The translations under genes were made by a program, and so were the position numbers. A DNA stretch of 64,000 bases, taken from the NCBI GenBank assembly GCA_903923905.1, contig CAIXZH010000077.1, positions 1-64,000 on the forward strand, in the 5' to 3' direction. How positions within the stretch are numbered: the stretch's first letter is position 1; every line of letters starts with the position of its first letter. The stretch comes from an uncultured Bacteroidia bacterium. GTDB lineage: Bacteria > Bacteroidota > Bacteroidia > Bacteroidales > Prolixibacteraceae. A model generated the notes under the pieces. The model was not told the DNA's origin. It searched no databases and saw nothing but the letters and a program-made list of their open reading frames with translations. Of the stretch, positions 52,305 to 60,792 are shown piece by piece.

Positions 52305-53114
52305 ATGAAGCTCAACCTGAAAAACCCGATCGTATTTCTTGACCTTGAAACCACCGGGATTAATGTGGTGACCGATCGTATCGTGGAGATCGCTCTGCTT
52401 AAAATATTTCCCGATGGTCATGAAGAAGAGAAACTTCAACGTATCAATCCGGGAATCCCAATTCCTCCCCAGTCATCTGCGATACATGGAATTTACGATG
52501 AGGATGTGAAAGATGCCCCGCTTTTTAAAGAGGTGGCTAAAAATTATGCGAGATTTATTGAAGGCTGTGACCTGGCAGGTTTTAATTCAACCCGTTTCGA
52601 TATCCCCTTACTCTCGGAAGAATTTCTGAGGGTCGACATTGATCTGGACATGAAGAAACATAAATTCGTAGATGTTCAGATTATTTTCCATCGGATGGAG
52701 AAACGGACGCTTGCAGCAGCCTATAAGTTTTACCTGATGCAGGATCTTGAAAATGCACACAATGCCATGGCTGATACCAAAGCAACCTATGAGGTTTTAA
52801 AAGCCCAGCTCGACCGGTATGATGGCGTTGAATTTGAGGATAATGGGAAAAAGACGGTTCCTGTTATAAATAATATTGACGCATTGGCTACATTCTCAGC
52901 ATTTGATAAAAGTGTTGATTTTGCCGGACGGATTGTTTATGATGAAAAAGGTATTGAAGTTTTCAATTTTGGTAAGCATAAAGGGAAAGCTGTAGAAAAA
53001 GTGCTGCAGGAAGAACCTGGCTATTTTTCCTGGATGATGCAGGGGGAGTTTCCTCTTTATACCAAAAAGGTTCTTACTGCTATAAAATTGAGGGATTTAA
53101 ACCGGAAATTTTAA
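52305..53114 (+). CDS. DnaQ-like 3'-5' exonuclease
   Basis: A 269-residue DEDDh exonuclease of the PolIII epsilon/RNase T superfamily. The catalytic acids are in FLDLETTG (about residue 12), GFNSTRFDIPLL (about 92) and HNAMADTKATYE (about 158). A C-terminal segment with NFGKHKGKAVEKVL and a following W is a small added domain seen in many Bacteroidetes members. It lies 107 bases after dnaN, past its terminator, and may act in proofreading or DNA repair; the precise substrate is not evident. Confidence 0.92.
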   Translation: MKLNLKNPIVFLDLETTGINVVTDRIVEIALLKIFPDGHEEEKLQRINPGIPIPPQSSAIHGIYDEDVKDAPLFKEVAKNYARFIEGCDLAGFNSTRFDIPLLSEEFLRVDIDLDMKKHKFVDVQIIFHRMEKRTLAAAYKFYLMQDLENAHNAMADTKATYEVLKAQLDRYDGVEFEDNGKKTVPVINNIDALATFSAFDKSVDFAGRIVYDEKGIEVFNFGKHKGKAVEKVLQEEPGYFSWMMQGEFPLYTKKVLTAIKLRDLNRKF

Positions 53115-53137
53115 ATATTACTCTCACTTCTTTGTTT

Positions 53138-53145
53138 TATCTTTG
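53138..53145 (+). promoter_or_regulatory. -7 promoter box of the FAH-family gene
   Basis: TATCTTTG matches the consensus and is 26 bases upstream of the start at 53172. No -33 element is clear. Confidence 0.5.
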
Positions 53146-53171
53146 TTCCGGGAATATTAAAAAGCAAAATC

Positions 53172-53783
53172 ATGAAAATCATTTGTATAGGACGAAATTA
53201 TTTGAAACATGCCAAAGAACTTGAGCATGATATTCCTACCGAACCGGTTTTTTTCATGAAACCTGATTCCTCCTTATTATTGGATAACCGTCATTTTTAC
53301 CTTCCGGGATTTTCAAATGAGATGCATTATGAGGTTGAATTAGTGATTAAAATAAATCGCCTTGGAAAGACGATTGAGGCCCGTTATGCCCACCGGTATT
53401 ACGATGAGATTGGCCTGGGTATCGATTTCACTGCCCGCGATATTCAACGTCACCTGATCGAAAAAGGGCTACCCTGGGAAAAGTCAAAGGCGTTTGATTC
53501 ATCGGCAGTCCTGGGTGAATTTATTCCCAAAGAAGAGTTGGGTGACCTGGGGCAAATCGATTTCTCTTTGCGGAAAAACGGAGAGGTTGTTCAGCATGGG
53601 AATTCCAGGGATATGATTTTTGCTGTAGATACCATAATCGAACATGTTTCGCAATTTGTGACCCTTAAAATAGGCGACCTCATTTTTACAGGCACCCCTG
53701 CAGGAGTCGGTCCTGTTAAAATCAATGACCAGCTTGAAGGGTTTATCGGTGAGAGGAAGATGTTTGATTTTCTGGTGAAATAG
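53172..53783 (+). CDS. Fumarylacetoacetate hydrolase-family protein (acylpyruvase-like)
   Basis: A 203-residue metal-dependent hydrolase of C-C bonds in acylpyruvates, or a related oxaloacetate decarboxylase. IICIGRNYLKHAKEL at the N terminus, EPVFFMKPDSSLL, EMHYEVELVI with the metal Glu pair, GIDFTARDIQ and FTGTPAGVGPV match the short single-domain FAH form (YcgM, FAHD1-like). Substrate is not defined. It is a single-gene unit followed by a run of degenerate repeats. Confidence 0.92.
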   Translation: MKIICIGRNYLKHAKELEHDIPTEPVFFMKPDSSLLLDNRHFYLPGFSNEMHYEVELVIKINRLGKTIEARYAHRYYDEIGLGIDFTARDIQRHLIEKGLPWEKSKAFDSSAVLGEFIPKEELGDLGQIDFSLRKNGEVVQHGNSRDMIFAVDTIIEHVSQFVTLKIGDLIFTGTPAGVGPVKINDQLEGFIGERKMFDFLVK

Positions 53784-53908
53784 GGAAAAAGGGAAATAAA
53801 TGGAAATAGAAGGAAATTTAGTTGTTATTCAGGTATGATATAATTCGATCTATTTCCACTTATTTCTACTAATTTCCACTACTTTCTTCTTATTTCTATT
53901 TTATTTCC
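53783..53908. repeat. Degenerate decanucleotide repeats forming an inverted array
   Basis: Left side (53783-53819) has repeats of the form GGAAATAgAa; right side (53850-53908) has their complement, ATTTCcActT. Units are about 10 bp and imperfect, so the two sides can pair into a long A/T-rich hairpin around about 30 bases. It sits between convergent genes and ends at the pgl stop codon, so it may act as a two-way terminator. Confidence 0.65.
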
Positions 53909-54617
53909 CCGCGCATTCCTCATCCACAAACCAATGCAATTCCCCAATTGGATGGATATTTGAAGCAGGATAGGCTGACGCGTTATCCGATTCGGTTATT
54001 ATCTCGTTGAAAATCCTTGATTTGGATGTCCCGGAAACCAGGAAAGCCACTCTTTTTGCATGATTCAGAACCTCACCGGTCAGGGTAATCCGTTTTTGCC
54101 CGGATTCGGGATGCACGGCAATGGCGGTGATCTTGTCTGATTTCATCAGTTGCATCTGATTTGGGAAGATTGAAGCAGTATGTCCGTCGTCACCCATACC
54201 CAGCATAATCAGATCAAAGGAGGGCCAGCCATTAATGGTTGGTATAAATTTTTGTATTTCAGTTGAATATTCTTTAACTTTTACAATTGGATCAGATTCT
54301 CCTTTAACCCGGTGTATCTGATCAGGCAGTATCCCTATCTTCGAAAATAGCAGTTTATTCACGACTCCAAAGTTACTTTCAGGATCGGCTGGCGGAACCA
54401 TTCTTTCATCGCCCCACCAGAAATGGATTTTAGACCAGTTTAGCTGACTGGCATATTTTTCAGCCAAAAGTGTGAAAAGGAGAGATGGTGTTTTGCCACC
54501 AGATAAGGCAAGGTGAAATGAATTTTCATTTGATTCATTTACCCATTGAATGAGTTGTTTGGCGAAGGCATCAGCCAGAGCTTCAGGCGTTTTGCTGGTG
54601 TGAATAAATGGATTCAT
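53901..54617 (-). CDS. pgl: 6-phosphogluconolactonase
   Basis: Hydrolyses 6-phosphogluconolactone in the oxidative pentose phosphate pathway. The 238-residue protein from ATG 54617 has FHLALSGGKTPSLLF, IHFWWGDERMVPP, DLIMLGMGDDGHTASIFP and ITLTGEVLNHAKRVAFLVSG, which are the signatures of the NagB/Pgl fold. The open frame extends 27 codons further upstream, but that segment has no similarity to the family. No zwf or gnd is adjacent. The stop codon touches the array of decanucleotide repeats. Confidence 0.94.
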   Translation of the reverse strand: MNPFIHTSKTPEALADAFAKQLIQWVNESNENSFHLALSGGKTPSLLFTLLAEKYASQLNWSKIHFWWGDERMVPPADPESNFGVVNKLLFSKIGILPDQIHRVKGESDPIVKVKEYSTEIQKFIPTINGWPSFDLIMLGMGDDGHTASIFPNQMQLMKSDKITAIAVHPESGQKRITLTGEVLNHAKRVAFLVSGTSKSRIFNEIITESDNASAYPASNIHPIGELHWFVDEECAGK

Positions 54618-54713
54618 ATTTTTGATTTTAAAAGGCTTTTGATACAACCTCATTTCTTCTAATTTGCCATAAGTTTTAGTTCCAAGATATATTTGCAATA
54701 CATTGTCTCTCGT

Positions 54714-55577
54714 TTATCGATAATCTTTTATCTCAAACTTGTATAAAATCAGATCGTTGTCTTTAAACAACATTTCATAAAACAGTCCGGTTTCTTCATC
54801 ATACCTAATTGGAACTGTTTCATCAGCCGATTGCCCTAAGTTGCCAAAACTAAATATCTTTTCATCCGCTAAATGTTCTTTTTTTAAATCCGCTCGTATA
54901 ACTAAACATTCGCTTTTTTGTTGTTTATCATACATCAAAAAATAATACCTGGATTTAATCTGTCCGACAAAAGTATTTGAAGCCTTTTCACCAATAAATT
55001 GCGAGGCTTCATCATCCTTTATAATGTAGTTATTACTTACAAGATTATCTATGTTAATATAAAAAAGTGCCTTCGTACCGGTTACAAAAAATCTGGCAAT
55101 AGAATCATTTATCATATCAACCTGCCAAATCACTTTACCTTCTTTAGTCTTTTCAATATTTGTCTTTATAGGCTTTGTCTGTATCTGAAATTTTTTGATC
55201 TGGTATAACCCTGATTGACTTGTAATAACACCATTCCCTCGTTTACTGATGTCAAAAGCAAAAATATGTACAGGACTTAAAACCTTTTTTATTATTGTGT
55301 TGTTTTTAATGAATAATAGGGTTTTATTAACTGCAAGAACAATTTGGTTGCTATCAAGTACGGAGTATAACTGAGCCCTGTCGGTTTCAGAATATTGAAT
55401 GCCCAACTTTTGGGTATTTAACCTTGCAACGATTTGTGGCTGCTGAGCGAATAAATTACCCAGTAATGATAAAAAATAATTAAACAAACTAATTTCTTGT
55501 TTAATCGCATATTGGCAGTTTTGATTGTTCGACTTTTTATAAAACGAAATATTGTATGGATCATCAGATCTCACCAC
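54714..55577 (-). CDS. Hypothetical protein, possibly exported
   Basis: A 287-codon frame with no family I recognise. The first 30 codons, beginning at a GTG that overlaps the phosphopantetheinyl transferase stop by 14 bases, are rich in Asn and Gln. A TTG at codon 31 (about 55487) would start LFNYFLSLLGNLFAQQPQ, which looks like a signal peptide, so the true start may be there. The rest has repeated beta-strand patterns with Asp/Asn turns (DSNQIVLAVNKTLLFIKNN) as in beta-propellers. The gene is more AT-rich than its neighbours and may be a recent insertion into the block. Confidence 0.6.
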   Translation of the reverse strand: MVRSDDPYNISFYKKSNNQNCQYAIKQEISLFNYFLSLLGNLFAQQPQIVARLNTQKLGIQYSETDRAQLYSVLDSNQIVLAVNKTLLFIKNNTIIKKVLSPVHIFAFDISKRGNGVITSQSGLYQIKKFQIQTKPIKTNIEKTKEGKVIWQVDMINDSIARFFVTGTKALFYINIDNLVSNNYIIKDDEASQFIGEKASNTFVGQIKSRYYFLMYDKQQKSECLVIRADLKKEHLADEKIFSFGNLGQSADETVPIRYDEETGLFYEMLFKDNDLILYKFEIKDYR

Positions 55578-56211
55578 TACAACCCCAAACCATAATCACT
55601 CCCTTAATTTCGAGGTATTCAAGAGCAACCGGTACTTGTCCCGGTTTCCCGATAAACAGCCCCTGAAACGATCCTGAATCCCGGATTGGCTCACCTAATT
55701 TAATCTGAATATCCGTAGAAAATTCGATATCAGAGAAGGGAACCATTTTAAAGATAGCCTCTTTTGCACACCAATGGAGCAAAAGTTTATGATTTGAGAA
55801 ACCTGAGGCCTCATGGCATACCTCAAATTCATCCGGAGATAGGAAACGGCTGGCAACTCTGCTGACCTTGCGAGTGGCAAGTTCGATATCTATCCCTGGC
55901 AGACAGGTTTGGTGCAGCATGATAGCAACAAATCCTTTGGTATGAGAGATGCTTATTTGATAATTTGCATTGTCGGGATATGGTCTTCCGTCGTTGTGAT
56001 ATTTGATCAAAGTCCTTTCCCCGGTCAGTTCATTTAACAAAGCCCGGGTAGTCAACCACTCTTTTTTACGATGGATGGCCGAGATTCCTGAATAGTTAAT
56101 CGCGTCAGTTGGAGTTAAATCAGCCAGGAGTTCCAACTCTTCAAGCGCTTCGGAGATTTCCCAAAGTCCAATCTCTCCGTTTTCGAATTCGTTATGTAGT
56201 ATGAGCGGCAT
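55564..56211 (-). CDS. 4'-phosphopantetheinyl transferase family protein
   Basis: Transfers phosphopantetheine from CoA to carrier proteins. The 215 residues include the magnesium-binding GIDIELATRKV (about 112) and the catalytic LLHWCAKEAIFKM (about 148), the two Sfp-type signatures. It might serve acyl carrier protein or a biosynthetic cluster; none is nearby. Its ATG overlaps the stop of gldD (TAATG), so it is translationally coupled to it. It is in a conserved gldD-ssb-mutY neighbourhood. Confidence 0.9.
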   Translation of the reverse strand: MPLILHNEFENGEIGLWEISEALEELELLADLTPTDAINYSGISAIHRKKEWLTTRALLNELTGERTLIKYHNDGRPYPDNANYQISISHTKGFVAIMLHQTCLPGIDIELATRKVSRVASRFLSPDEFEVCHEASGFSNHKLLLHWCAKEAIFKMVPFSDIEFSTDIQIKLGEPIRDSGSFQGLFIGKPGQVPVALEYLEIKGVIMVWGCSGEI

Positions 56212-56792
56212 TATTTAAGCTCTTTCCATTCTGTGGTTTTGATAAGCTGCAGAACATCCTGGGATAAAAAACCAATGACCGGCTGTAAGCTGTCTATATT
56301 TGGTATCTCTTTGATATACAGAGCACCTCGGAGAAAGTTTCGAACGCTATCGGTCAGGTAAAACTGCATGGGGGACGCGGCATTTCCTTTGATATTATAA
56401 ATTGTTCCATAGACCTTTTTCGAAGGATTCAGGAAAAGCTGCTCATCAATTGCACTTGCCTTTTGTGAATGCTGATAGGCCAGGGAACGTGACTCTTCGA
56501 TATATTTCTCCAGGTTGTTATTTATTTTTTTGTAGCTGATATGGATTTGTGCGTGATTGGCAGGCACATCAATGGTGACCCAATCCTGCTGATCAGGACT
56601 TAAGGGATCGTGTCCGGGAGTGGAATAGGAGGGTACCTGGAAATAATAGGGCACAGACAAATCAAGTGGTTTATAACTTTTAACTGGGAAAGCTATCCGG
56701 AAATATCCCCTGGGTCTGGGTGTATGATTTTTTTGACAAGATCCGGTTATAAACAATACTCCAATCAGGATAAGAATAGGTATATACCTCAT
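56211..56792 (-). CDS. gldD: Gliding motility lipoprotein GldD
   Basis: A 193-residue lipoprotein of the Gld set. The signal sequence MRYIPILILIGVLFITGSC has the lipobox TGSC (Cys 19). PRPRGYFRIAFPVKSYKPL and ISYKKINNNLEKYIEESRSLAYQH match GldD. Many non-gliding Bacteroidetes keep gldD, where it may work with secretion or envelope functions. Normally gldE lies between ssb and gldD, but here only 55 bases separate the two. Confidence 0.9.
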   Translation of the reverse strand: MRYIPILILIGVLFITGSCQKNHTPRPRGYFRIAFPVKSYKPLDLSVPYYFQVPSYSTPGHDPLSPDQQDWVTIDVPANHAQIHISYKKINNNLEKYIEESRSLAYQHSQKASAIDEQLFLNPSKKVYGTIYNIKGNAASPMQFYLTDSVRNFLRGALYIKEIPNIDSLQPVIGFLSQDVLQLIKTTEWKELK

Positions 56793-56847
56793 AGTTAATG
56801 TTTCACGATACTTAGATGCACAAAATTCGGAATTTGATTATTCAGGA

Positions 56848-57294
56848 TCAAAAGGGTAAATCATTCTCTTTGTCTCCCAGGGCACCATAGGAACCCGGAT
56901 CATTATTCGGCTCTCCAACGTGGTTGGGTTCATTCGGTTTGGATCCTTCAGCAGATGATCCCTCCCCTTTTTTACCCAACAGCTGTAATGTATCAGCGTA
57001 GATTTCTGTCACATATCTTTTTGTTCCATCAGGTGCATCATAACTTCTGGTTCTGATCTTGCCGTCAACATAAATCTGGCTCCCTTTATGGACATAATTT
57101 TCTGCAACAGTAGCCAATCCGCGCCAGCAAACGATATTGTGCCATTCGGTGGTGGTTACTTTTTCTCCGCTTTTATTGGTGTAATTTTCAGAGGTTGCCA
57201 ACGTGAAATTTGCCACAGATACATTACTCTCAAGGTGCCTTACTTCAGGGTCCTTTCCGACATTTCCGATTAAAATAACTTTATTGACTGACAT
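56848..57294 (-). CDS. ssb: Single-stranded DNA-binding protein
   Basis: Tetrameric OB-fold protein coating single-stranded DNA in replication and repair. The 148-residue protein starts MSVNKVILIGNVGKDPEVRH; TEWHNIVCWRGLATVAENYV and QIYVDGKIRTRSY are typical. A Gly/Asn/Pro linker leads to the acidic tail ENDLPF, which binds partner proteins. It lies between gldD and mutY in a conserved order. Confidence 0.96.
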   Translation of the reverse strand: MSVNKVILIGNVGKDPEVRHLESNVSVANFTLATSENYTNKSGEKVTTTEWHNIVCWRGLATVAENYVHKGSQIYVDGKIRTRSYDAPDGTKRYVTEIYADTLQLLGKKGEGSSAEGSKPNEPNHVGEPNNDPGSYGALGDKENDLPF

Positions 57295-57445
57295 AGTTAA
57301 AAAGTTTATGGTTTATAATCTTCAATATACTATCATCGATTTTCAACTCCCCAAAGGTAAAAAAATAGGTCGAATATTTAACGCCATTTGGGGATTCCAT
57401 GAATTGTGGATTGGGTAATATGAATTATACATTGGACGCTACTGG

Positions 57446-58558
57446 CTATTTGCAACTTGCTGATTTTTTCAGAAAAAGTTTATTGTTTTTTTTGTCCGGA
57501 ACTAATTGGTTCCTGTTCTTCTCCATTAAAAAGTTATCGATCAGTTTAGGGATGGGGTATTCAGAGAGATTTTCCGGAAGTATTTTTATCCACTTGTGAT
57601 TCGCCGGAAGTTTGGAAACCGAGATCTCCAGAAACCTGACATGCAGTTTCTGGTGAGATAATAAATGAATGATTTCAGGACTAACCGATCCAATTACAGT
57701 GTCTGATTTGTCAAACAAGGATCTGAACTGATCATTAGCAAGCAATTCTTCGAGGGTTAATCCCTTTGTTGATTCAATCATTGGCAACTGGTATAAATTT
57801 TGCCAGATGTCATTGGTTACCCTCTTCTCCAGAAAGATCGATTGTTCATGTTCCAAATACAGGTAATTGAAAAAACGATGCCTGATCTTGGTTTTATTGG
57901 TCTTCACAGGAAATTGGGTGACAGCAGCCTGGCTTAAGGCCAGGCATTGGTTCTGAAAAGGGCAGGTTTGGCATCCCGGGTTTCGCGGCATGCATTGTAA
58001 TGCCCCGAATTCCATCAGAGCTTCATTAAAGGTTCCTGGATTTTGCTGGTCAATAAGTTCCATAGCCAGGTTGCTGAATTCTTTTTTCCCTTTTGCAGAA
58101 TCGATGGGGGTGGCTATCCCAAAAATCCGGGAAAGAACCCGATAGACATTTCCGTCAATTGCAGCATAAGGGAGTCCGAAAGATATTGAGGCAATAGCGG
58201 CTGCGGTATATTCACCTATCCCCTTCAATTTTTTAATGTTTTCAAAGGTTTCTGGAAACAGGCCATTGAAATCATTCATGACCTGACGGGCTGCAACATG
58301 CATATTTCTGGCTCTTGAATAATAGCCCAGCCCCTGCCAGATTTTCAGGGCTTCAATCTCGGGTGCATCAGCCAGTGATTTTATATCAGGAAACTTTTCA
58401 ATAAAACGGAGAAAGTAATCTGTCCCCTGATCGACTCTTGTTTGCTGAAGGATAATTTCAGAAACCCATACATAATATGGCATGCTATTTGAACGCCAGG
58501 GGAGATCACGTTTATTTTGTTTGTACCAATCGTTCAATATTTTATGAAATTGAGGCAT
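57446..58558 (-). CDS. mutY: A/G-specific adenine glycosylase
   Basis: Removes adenine mispaired with 8-oxoguanine. The 370-residue protein has the HhH-GPD core: RDLPWRSNSMPYYVWVSEIILQ-type N terminus with the catalytic Glu, LKGIGEYTAAAIASISFG (helix-hairpin-helix), AIDGNVYRVLSR with the catalytic Asp. It ends the core with CMPRNPGCQTCPFQNQC, which binds a [4Fe-4S] cluster (C-x6-C-x2-C-x5-C). The C-terminal NUDIX-like domain recognises 8-oxoG. It lies upstream of ssb on the same strand. Confidence 0.95.
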   Translation of the reverse strand: MPQFHKILNDWYKQNKRDLPWRSNSMPYYVWVSEIILQQTRVDQGTDYFLRFIEKFPDIKSLADAPEIEALKIWQGLGYYSRARNMHVAARQVMNDFNGLFPETFENIKKLKGIGEYTAAAIASISFGLPYAAIDGNVYRVLSRIFGIATPIDSAKGKKEFSNLAMELIDQQNPGTFNEALMEFGALQCMPRNPGCQTCPFQNQCLALSQAAVTQFPVKTNKTKIRHRFFNYLYLEHEQSIFLEKRVTNDIWQNLYQLPMIESTKGLTLEELLANDQFRSLFDKSDTVIGSVSPEIIHLLSHQKLHVRFLEISVSKLPANHKWIKILPENLSEYPIPKLIDNFLMEKNRNQLVPDKKNNKLFLKKSASCK

Positions 58559-58614
58559 AATTTTTATGAATTTGAAAATAAATTACAAAAAGAAGAAAAA
58601 ATATTGATTAGTAT

Positions 58615-58645
58615 GTTGTTGGTTAAATCAAAAGCGATATATTTG
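58615..58645 (+). promoter_or_regulatory. Promoter of the HU gene
   Basis: TATATTTG (58638-58645) matches the -7 consensus; GTTG (58615-58618) lies 19 bases upstream in place of the -33 TTTG. The start codon at 58692 is 46 bases downstream. Confidence 0.55.
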
Positions 58646-58691
58646 TGCACCAAAATTGAAACAAAAGGTCGAATCATTTAAATTTTTAGTA

Positions 58692-58976
58692 ATGACAAAA
58701 GCAGATATCGTAAACGAGATTTCGAAGAACACCGGTATTGAAAAGGTAACTGTTCAGAAGGCAGTAGAAGCATTCATGGACACCGTATCCGGTTCACTTT
58801 CAGAAGGAAACAATGTTTATCTTCGTGGATTTGGTAGTTTTATCGTGAAAAAACGTGCTGAAAAGACAGCCCGTAATATTTCGCGTAACACTACAATCAT
58901 TATTCCGGAACATAAGATTCCATCTTTCAAACCGGCTAAAACTTTTGTGGGTCGGGTTAAAAACAATGTAAAATAA
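58692..58976 (+). CDS. HU/IHF-family DNA-binding protein
   Basis: A 94-residue nucleoid protein. From ATG 58692 it begins MTKADIVNEISKNTGIEKVTVQ. The DNA-binding arm is present with VYLRGFGSFIVKKRAEKTARN, ending KPAKTFVGRVKN. HU versus IHF cannot be told from one gene; Bacteroidetes have several such proteins. A TTG 12 codons earlier is an unlikely start. It is followed by a 30-aa COX24-type gene. Confidence 0.95.
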   Translation: MTKADIVNEISKNTGIEKVTVQKAVEAFMDTVSGSLSEGNNVYLRGFGSFIVKKRAEKTARNISRNTTIIIPEHKIPSFKPAKTFVGRVKNNVK

Positions 58977-58989
58977 TTAAACGAGTATT

Positions 58990-59082
58990 ATGCCAAGCGG
59001 TAAAAAAAGAAAAGGACATAAAATGGCTACCCACAAACGGAAAAAACGTTTGCGGAAAAATCGCCACAAGAAAAAGAAATAA
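58990..59082 (+). CDS. 30-residue AURKAIP1/COX24-type ribosome-associated protein
   Basis: A very small basic protein, MPSGKKRKGHKMATHKRKKR then LRKNRHKKKK, 30 residues. Its composition and KMATHKRKKRLRK core match the bacterial AURKAIP1/COX24 family, related to mitochondrial ribosomal protein mS38 and the mycobacterial bS22 small-subunit protein. It lies 13 bases after HU and before a strong hairpin, so it is probably cotranscribed with HU. It is easy to miss because of its size. Confidence 0.85.
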   Translation: MPSGKKRKGHKMATHKRKKRLRKNRHKKKK

Positions 59083-59109
59083 TTTCTTTGTGGAAGAAAA
59101 GGAATTTTG

Positions 59110-59138
59110 AACCTAAAGTGCAAAAGCACTTTAGGTTT
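59110..59138 (+). terminator. Strong hairpin after the COX24-type gene
   Basis: Arms AACCTAAAGTGC (59110-59121) and GCACTTTAGGTT (59126-59137) form a perfect 12-bp stem with loop AAAA. The T-tract after it is interrupted (TGTTGTATTTATAT), so termination may be partial. It lies between the COX24-type gene and rng. Confidence 0.75.
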
Positions 59139-59178
59139 GTTGTATTTATATATTTATTTAAAGTTAAGAGTAGAGATC

Positions 59179-60726
59179 GTGAGTAATGAACTGATTATTG
59201 ATGTATCGCCCTCACATGTTGAAATCGCTTTACTCGAAAACAAAAAACTGGTAGAACTTAACAGGGAAAGCAGTGATCTTAAATTTTCGGTCGGAGATAT
59301 TTACCTGGCAAAGGTGAAGAAGATCATGCCAGGATTAAATGCTGCTTTTGTTGATGTAGGCTACGAAAAAGATGCGTTCCTTCATTATTTGGATTTAGGT
59401 CCACAATTTCAGACCTTAAACAAGTTTCTGAAGCAGTCAAGTTCCAAAAAGATTAAGTTAACCAATGAGTTACGAATCCAACCGGAACCAGACATCCAGA
59501 AAGACGGAAAGATTGGCGACGTTCTTAAAACTGGTCAGACGATTCTTGTGCAAATTGCAAAAGAACCGATCTCGACTAAAGGACCTAGACTTACCTCTGA
59601 ACTTTCTGTCGCTGGCAGAAACATGGTATTGATCCCTTTTAGCAATAAAATTTCAGTTTCTCAAAAAATCGAATCGGCTGAGGAGAAAAGCCGTTTAAAA
59701 AAATTAGTTCAAAGTATATGCCCCAAAAATTATGGGGTTATTGTTAGAACTGCTGCTGAAGGGAAACGTGTAGCGGAATTAGACCCTGAACTTCGGAGAT
59801 TGGTGACTAAATTTGAGAATGCAGTAGTCAAACTCGAAAAACAAGTTGCCCCTTCGTTAATTTTAGGAGAACTCGATCGCACAATAGGAATGATCAGAGA
59901 TTTATATAATCCTGAATTTTCGAATATATTTGTGAATAACGAGGAGATTGCCGCTGAGATTAAAGAATATGTGGGAACTATCGATTCTGAAAAGAAAAAA
60001 GTAGTTAAATACTACAATGGCAAAATGCCAATTTTAGAATATTTTGGAATCGATAAACAAATTAAAGCATCTTTTGGTAAAACTGTTTCGTTCAGAAGCG
60101 GAGCCTATCTGATCATTGAACACACTGAAGCATTTCACGTTATCGACGTGAACAGTGGTAACAGGTCCAAGACCGGTGATCAGGAATCCAATGCCCTTGA
60201 GGTTAATCTAGCTGCAGCTGAGGAGATTGCCAGTCAATTACGTCTTCGCGATATGGGAGGCATTATTGTTATCGATTTTATCGATATGCATGGGAACGAG
60301 AACCGGCAGAAAGTTTTCGAGAAAATGAAGGAAGCGATGTCTTCCGACAGAACAAAGCATAATATTTTGCCATTAAGCAAATTTTGTTTGATGCAAATTA
60401 CAAGGCAAAGGGTGCGACAGGAAATGGCCATCGAAACGGCGGAAACCTGCCCTGTCTGCAAAGGGTCAGGTAAAGTTACCCCAACCCTATTATTCATCGA
60501 AGAGATAGAACAAAAAGTGAGGTATATCTTCGAAGAATTACACAAACAAAAACTGACAATTAAACTTCATCCGTTTGTTGGAGCTTATCTTACCAGGGGT
60601 TTCCCTTCCAAAGCTTTAAAATGGTGGTGGAAATACCACAAGAGAGTTAGAATTGAAGAGATTAACGCAATGAGTTTCCTTGATTCAAAATTCTACGATG
60701 AAAATACCGAAGAAATTATCTTTTAG
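59179..60726 (+). CDS. rng: Ribonuclease G/E family
   Basis: Endoribonuclease for rRNA maturation and mRNA turnover. From GTG 59179 the 515 residues begin MSNELIIDVSPSHVEIALL, typical of RNase G in this phylum. An S1-like domain has YLAKVKKIMPGLNAAFVDVGY; the catalytic Asp residues are in HVIDVNSGN and VIDFIDMHGNENR; the zinc link is CPVCKGSG. An upstream in-frame TTG (59107) lies within the hairpin and has no homology, so GTG is preferred. Confidence 0.94.
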   Translation: MSNELIIDVSPSHVEIALLENKKLVELNRESSDLKFSVGDIYLAKVKKIMPGLNAAFVDVGYEKDAFLHYLDLGPQFQTLNKFLKQSSSKKIKLTNELRIQPEPDIQKDGKIGDVLKTGQTILVQIAKEPISTKGPRLTSELSVAGRNMVLIPFSNKISVSQKIESAEEKSRLKKLVQSICPKNYGVIVRTAAEGKRVAELDPELRRLVTKFENAVVKLEKQVAPSLILGELDRTIGMIRDLYNPEFSNIFVNNEEIAAEIKEYVGTIDSEKKKVVKYYNGKMPILEYFGIDKQIKASFGKTVSFRSGAYLIIEHTEAFHVIDVNSGNRSKTGDQESNALEVNLAAAEEIASQLRLRDMGGIIVIDFIDMHGNENRQKVFEKMKEAMSSDRTKHNILPLSKFCLMQITRQRVRQEMAIETAETCPVCKGSGKVTPTLLFIEEIEQKVRYIFEELHKQKLTIKLHPFVGAYLTRGFPSKALKWWWKYHKRVRIEEINAMSFLDSKFYDENTEEIIF

Positions 60727-60732
60727 ACATCC

Positions 60733-60765
60733 AAAGCTCATGCAGTTAAAGCATGAGCTTTTTTT
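60733..60765 (+). terminator. Intrinsic terminator after rng
   Basis: A perfect 11-bp stem has arms AAAGCTCATGC (60733-60743) and GCATGAGCTTT (60751-60761), a 7-base loop and a T run to 60765. It begins seven bases after the rng stop. Confidence 0.9.
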
Positions 60766-60792
60766 ATAGCTTTGAGATTTGATTTTAGAAAG

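Noticed and set aside
59107-59178. Extended N terminus of rng
   Set aside because: The start would be a TTG inside a terminator-like hairpin, and the extra residues do not resemble RNase G.
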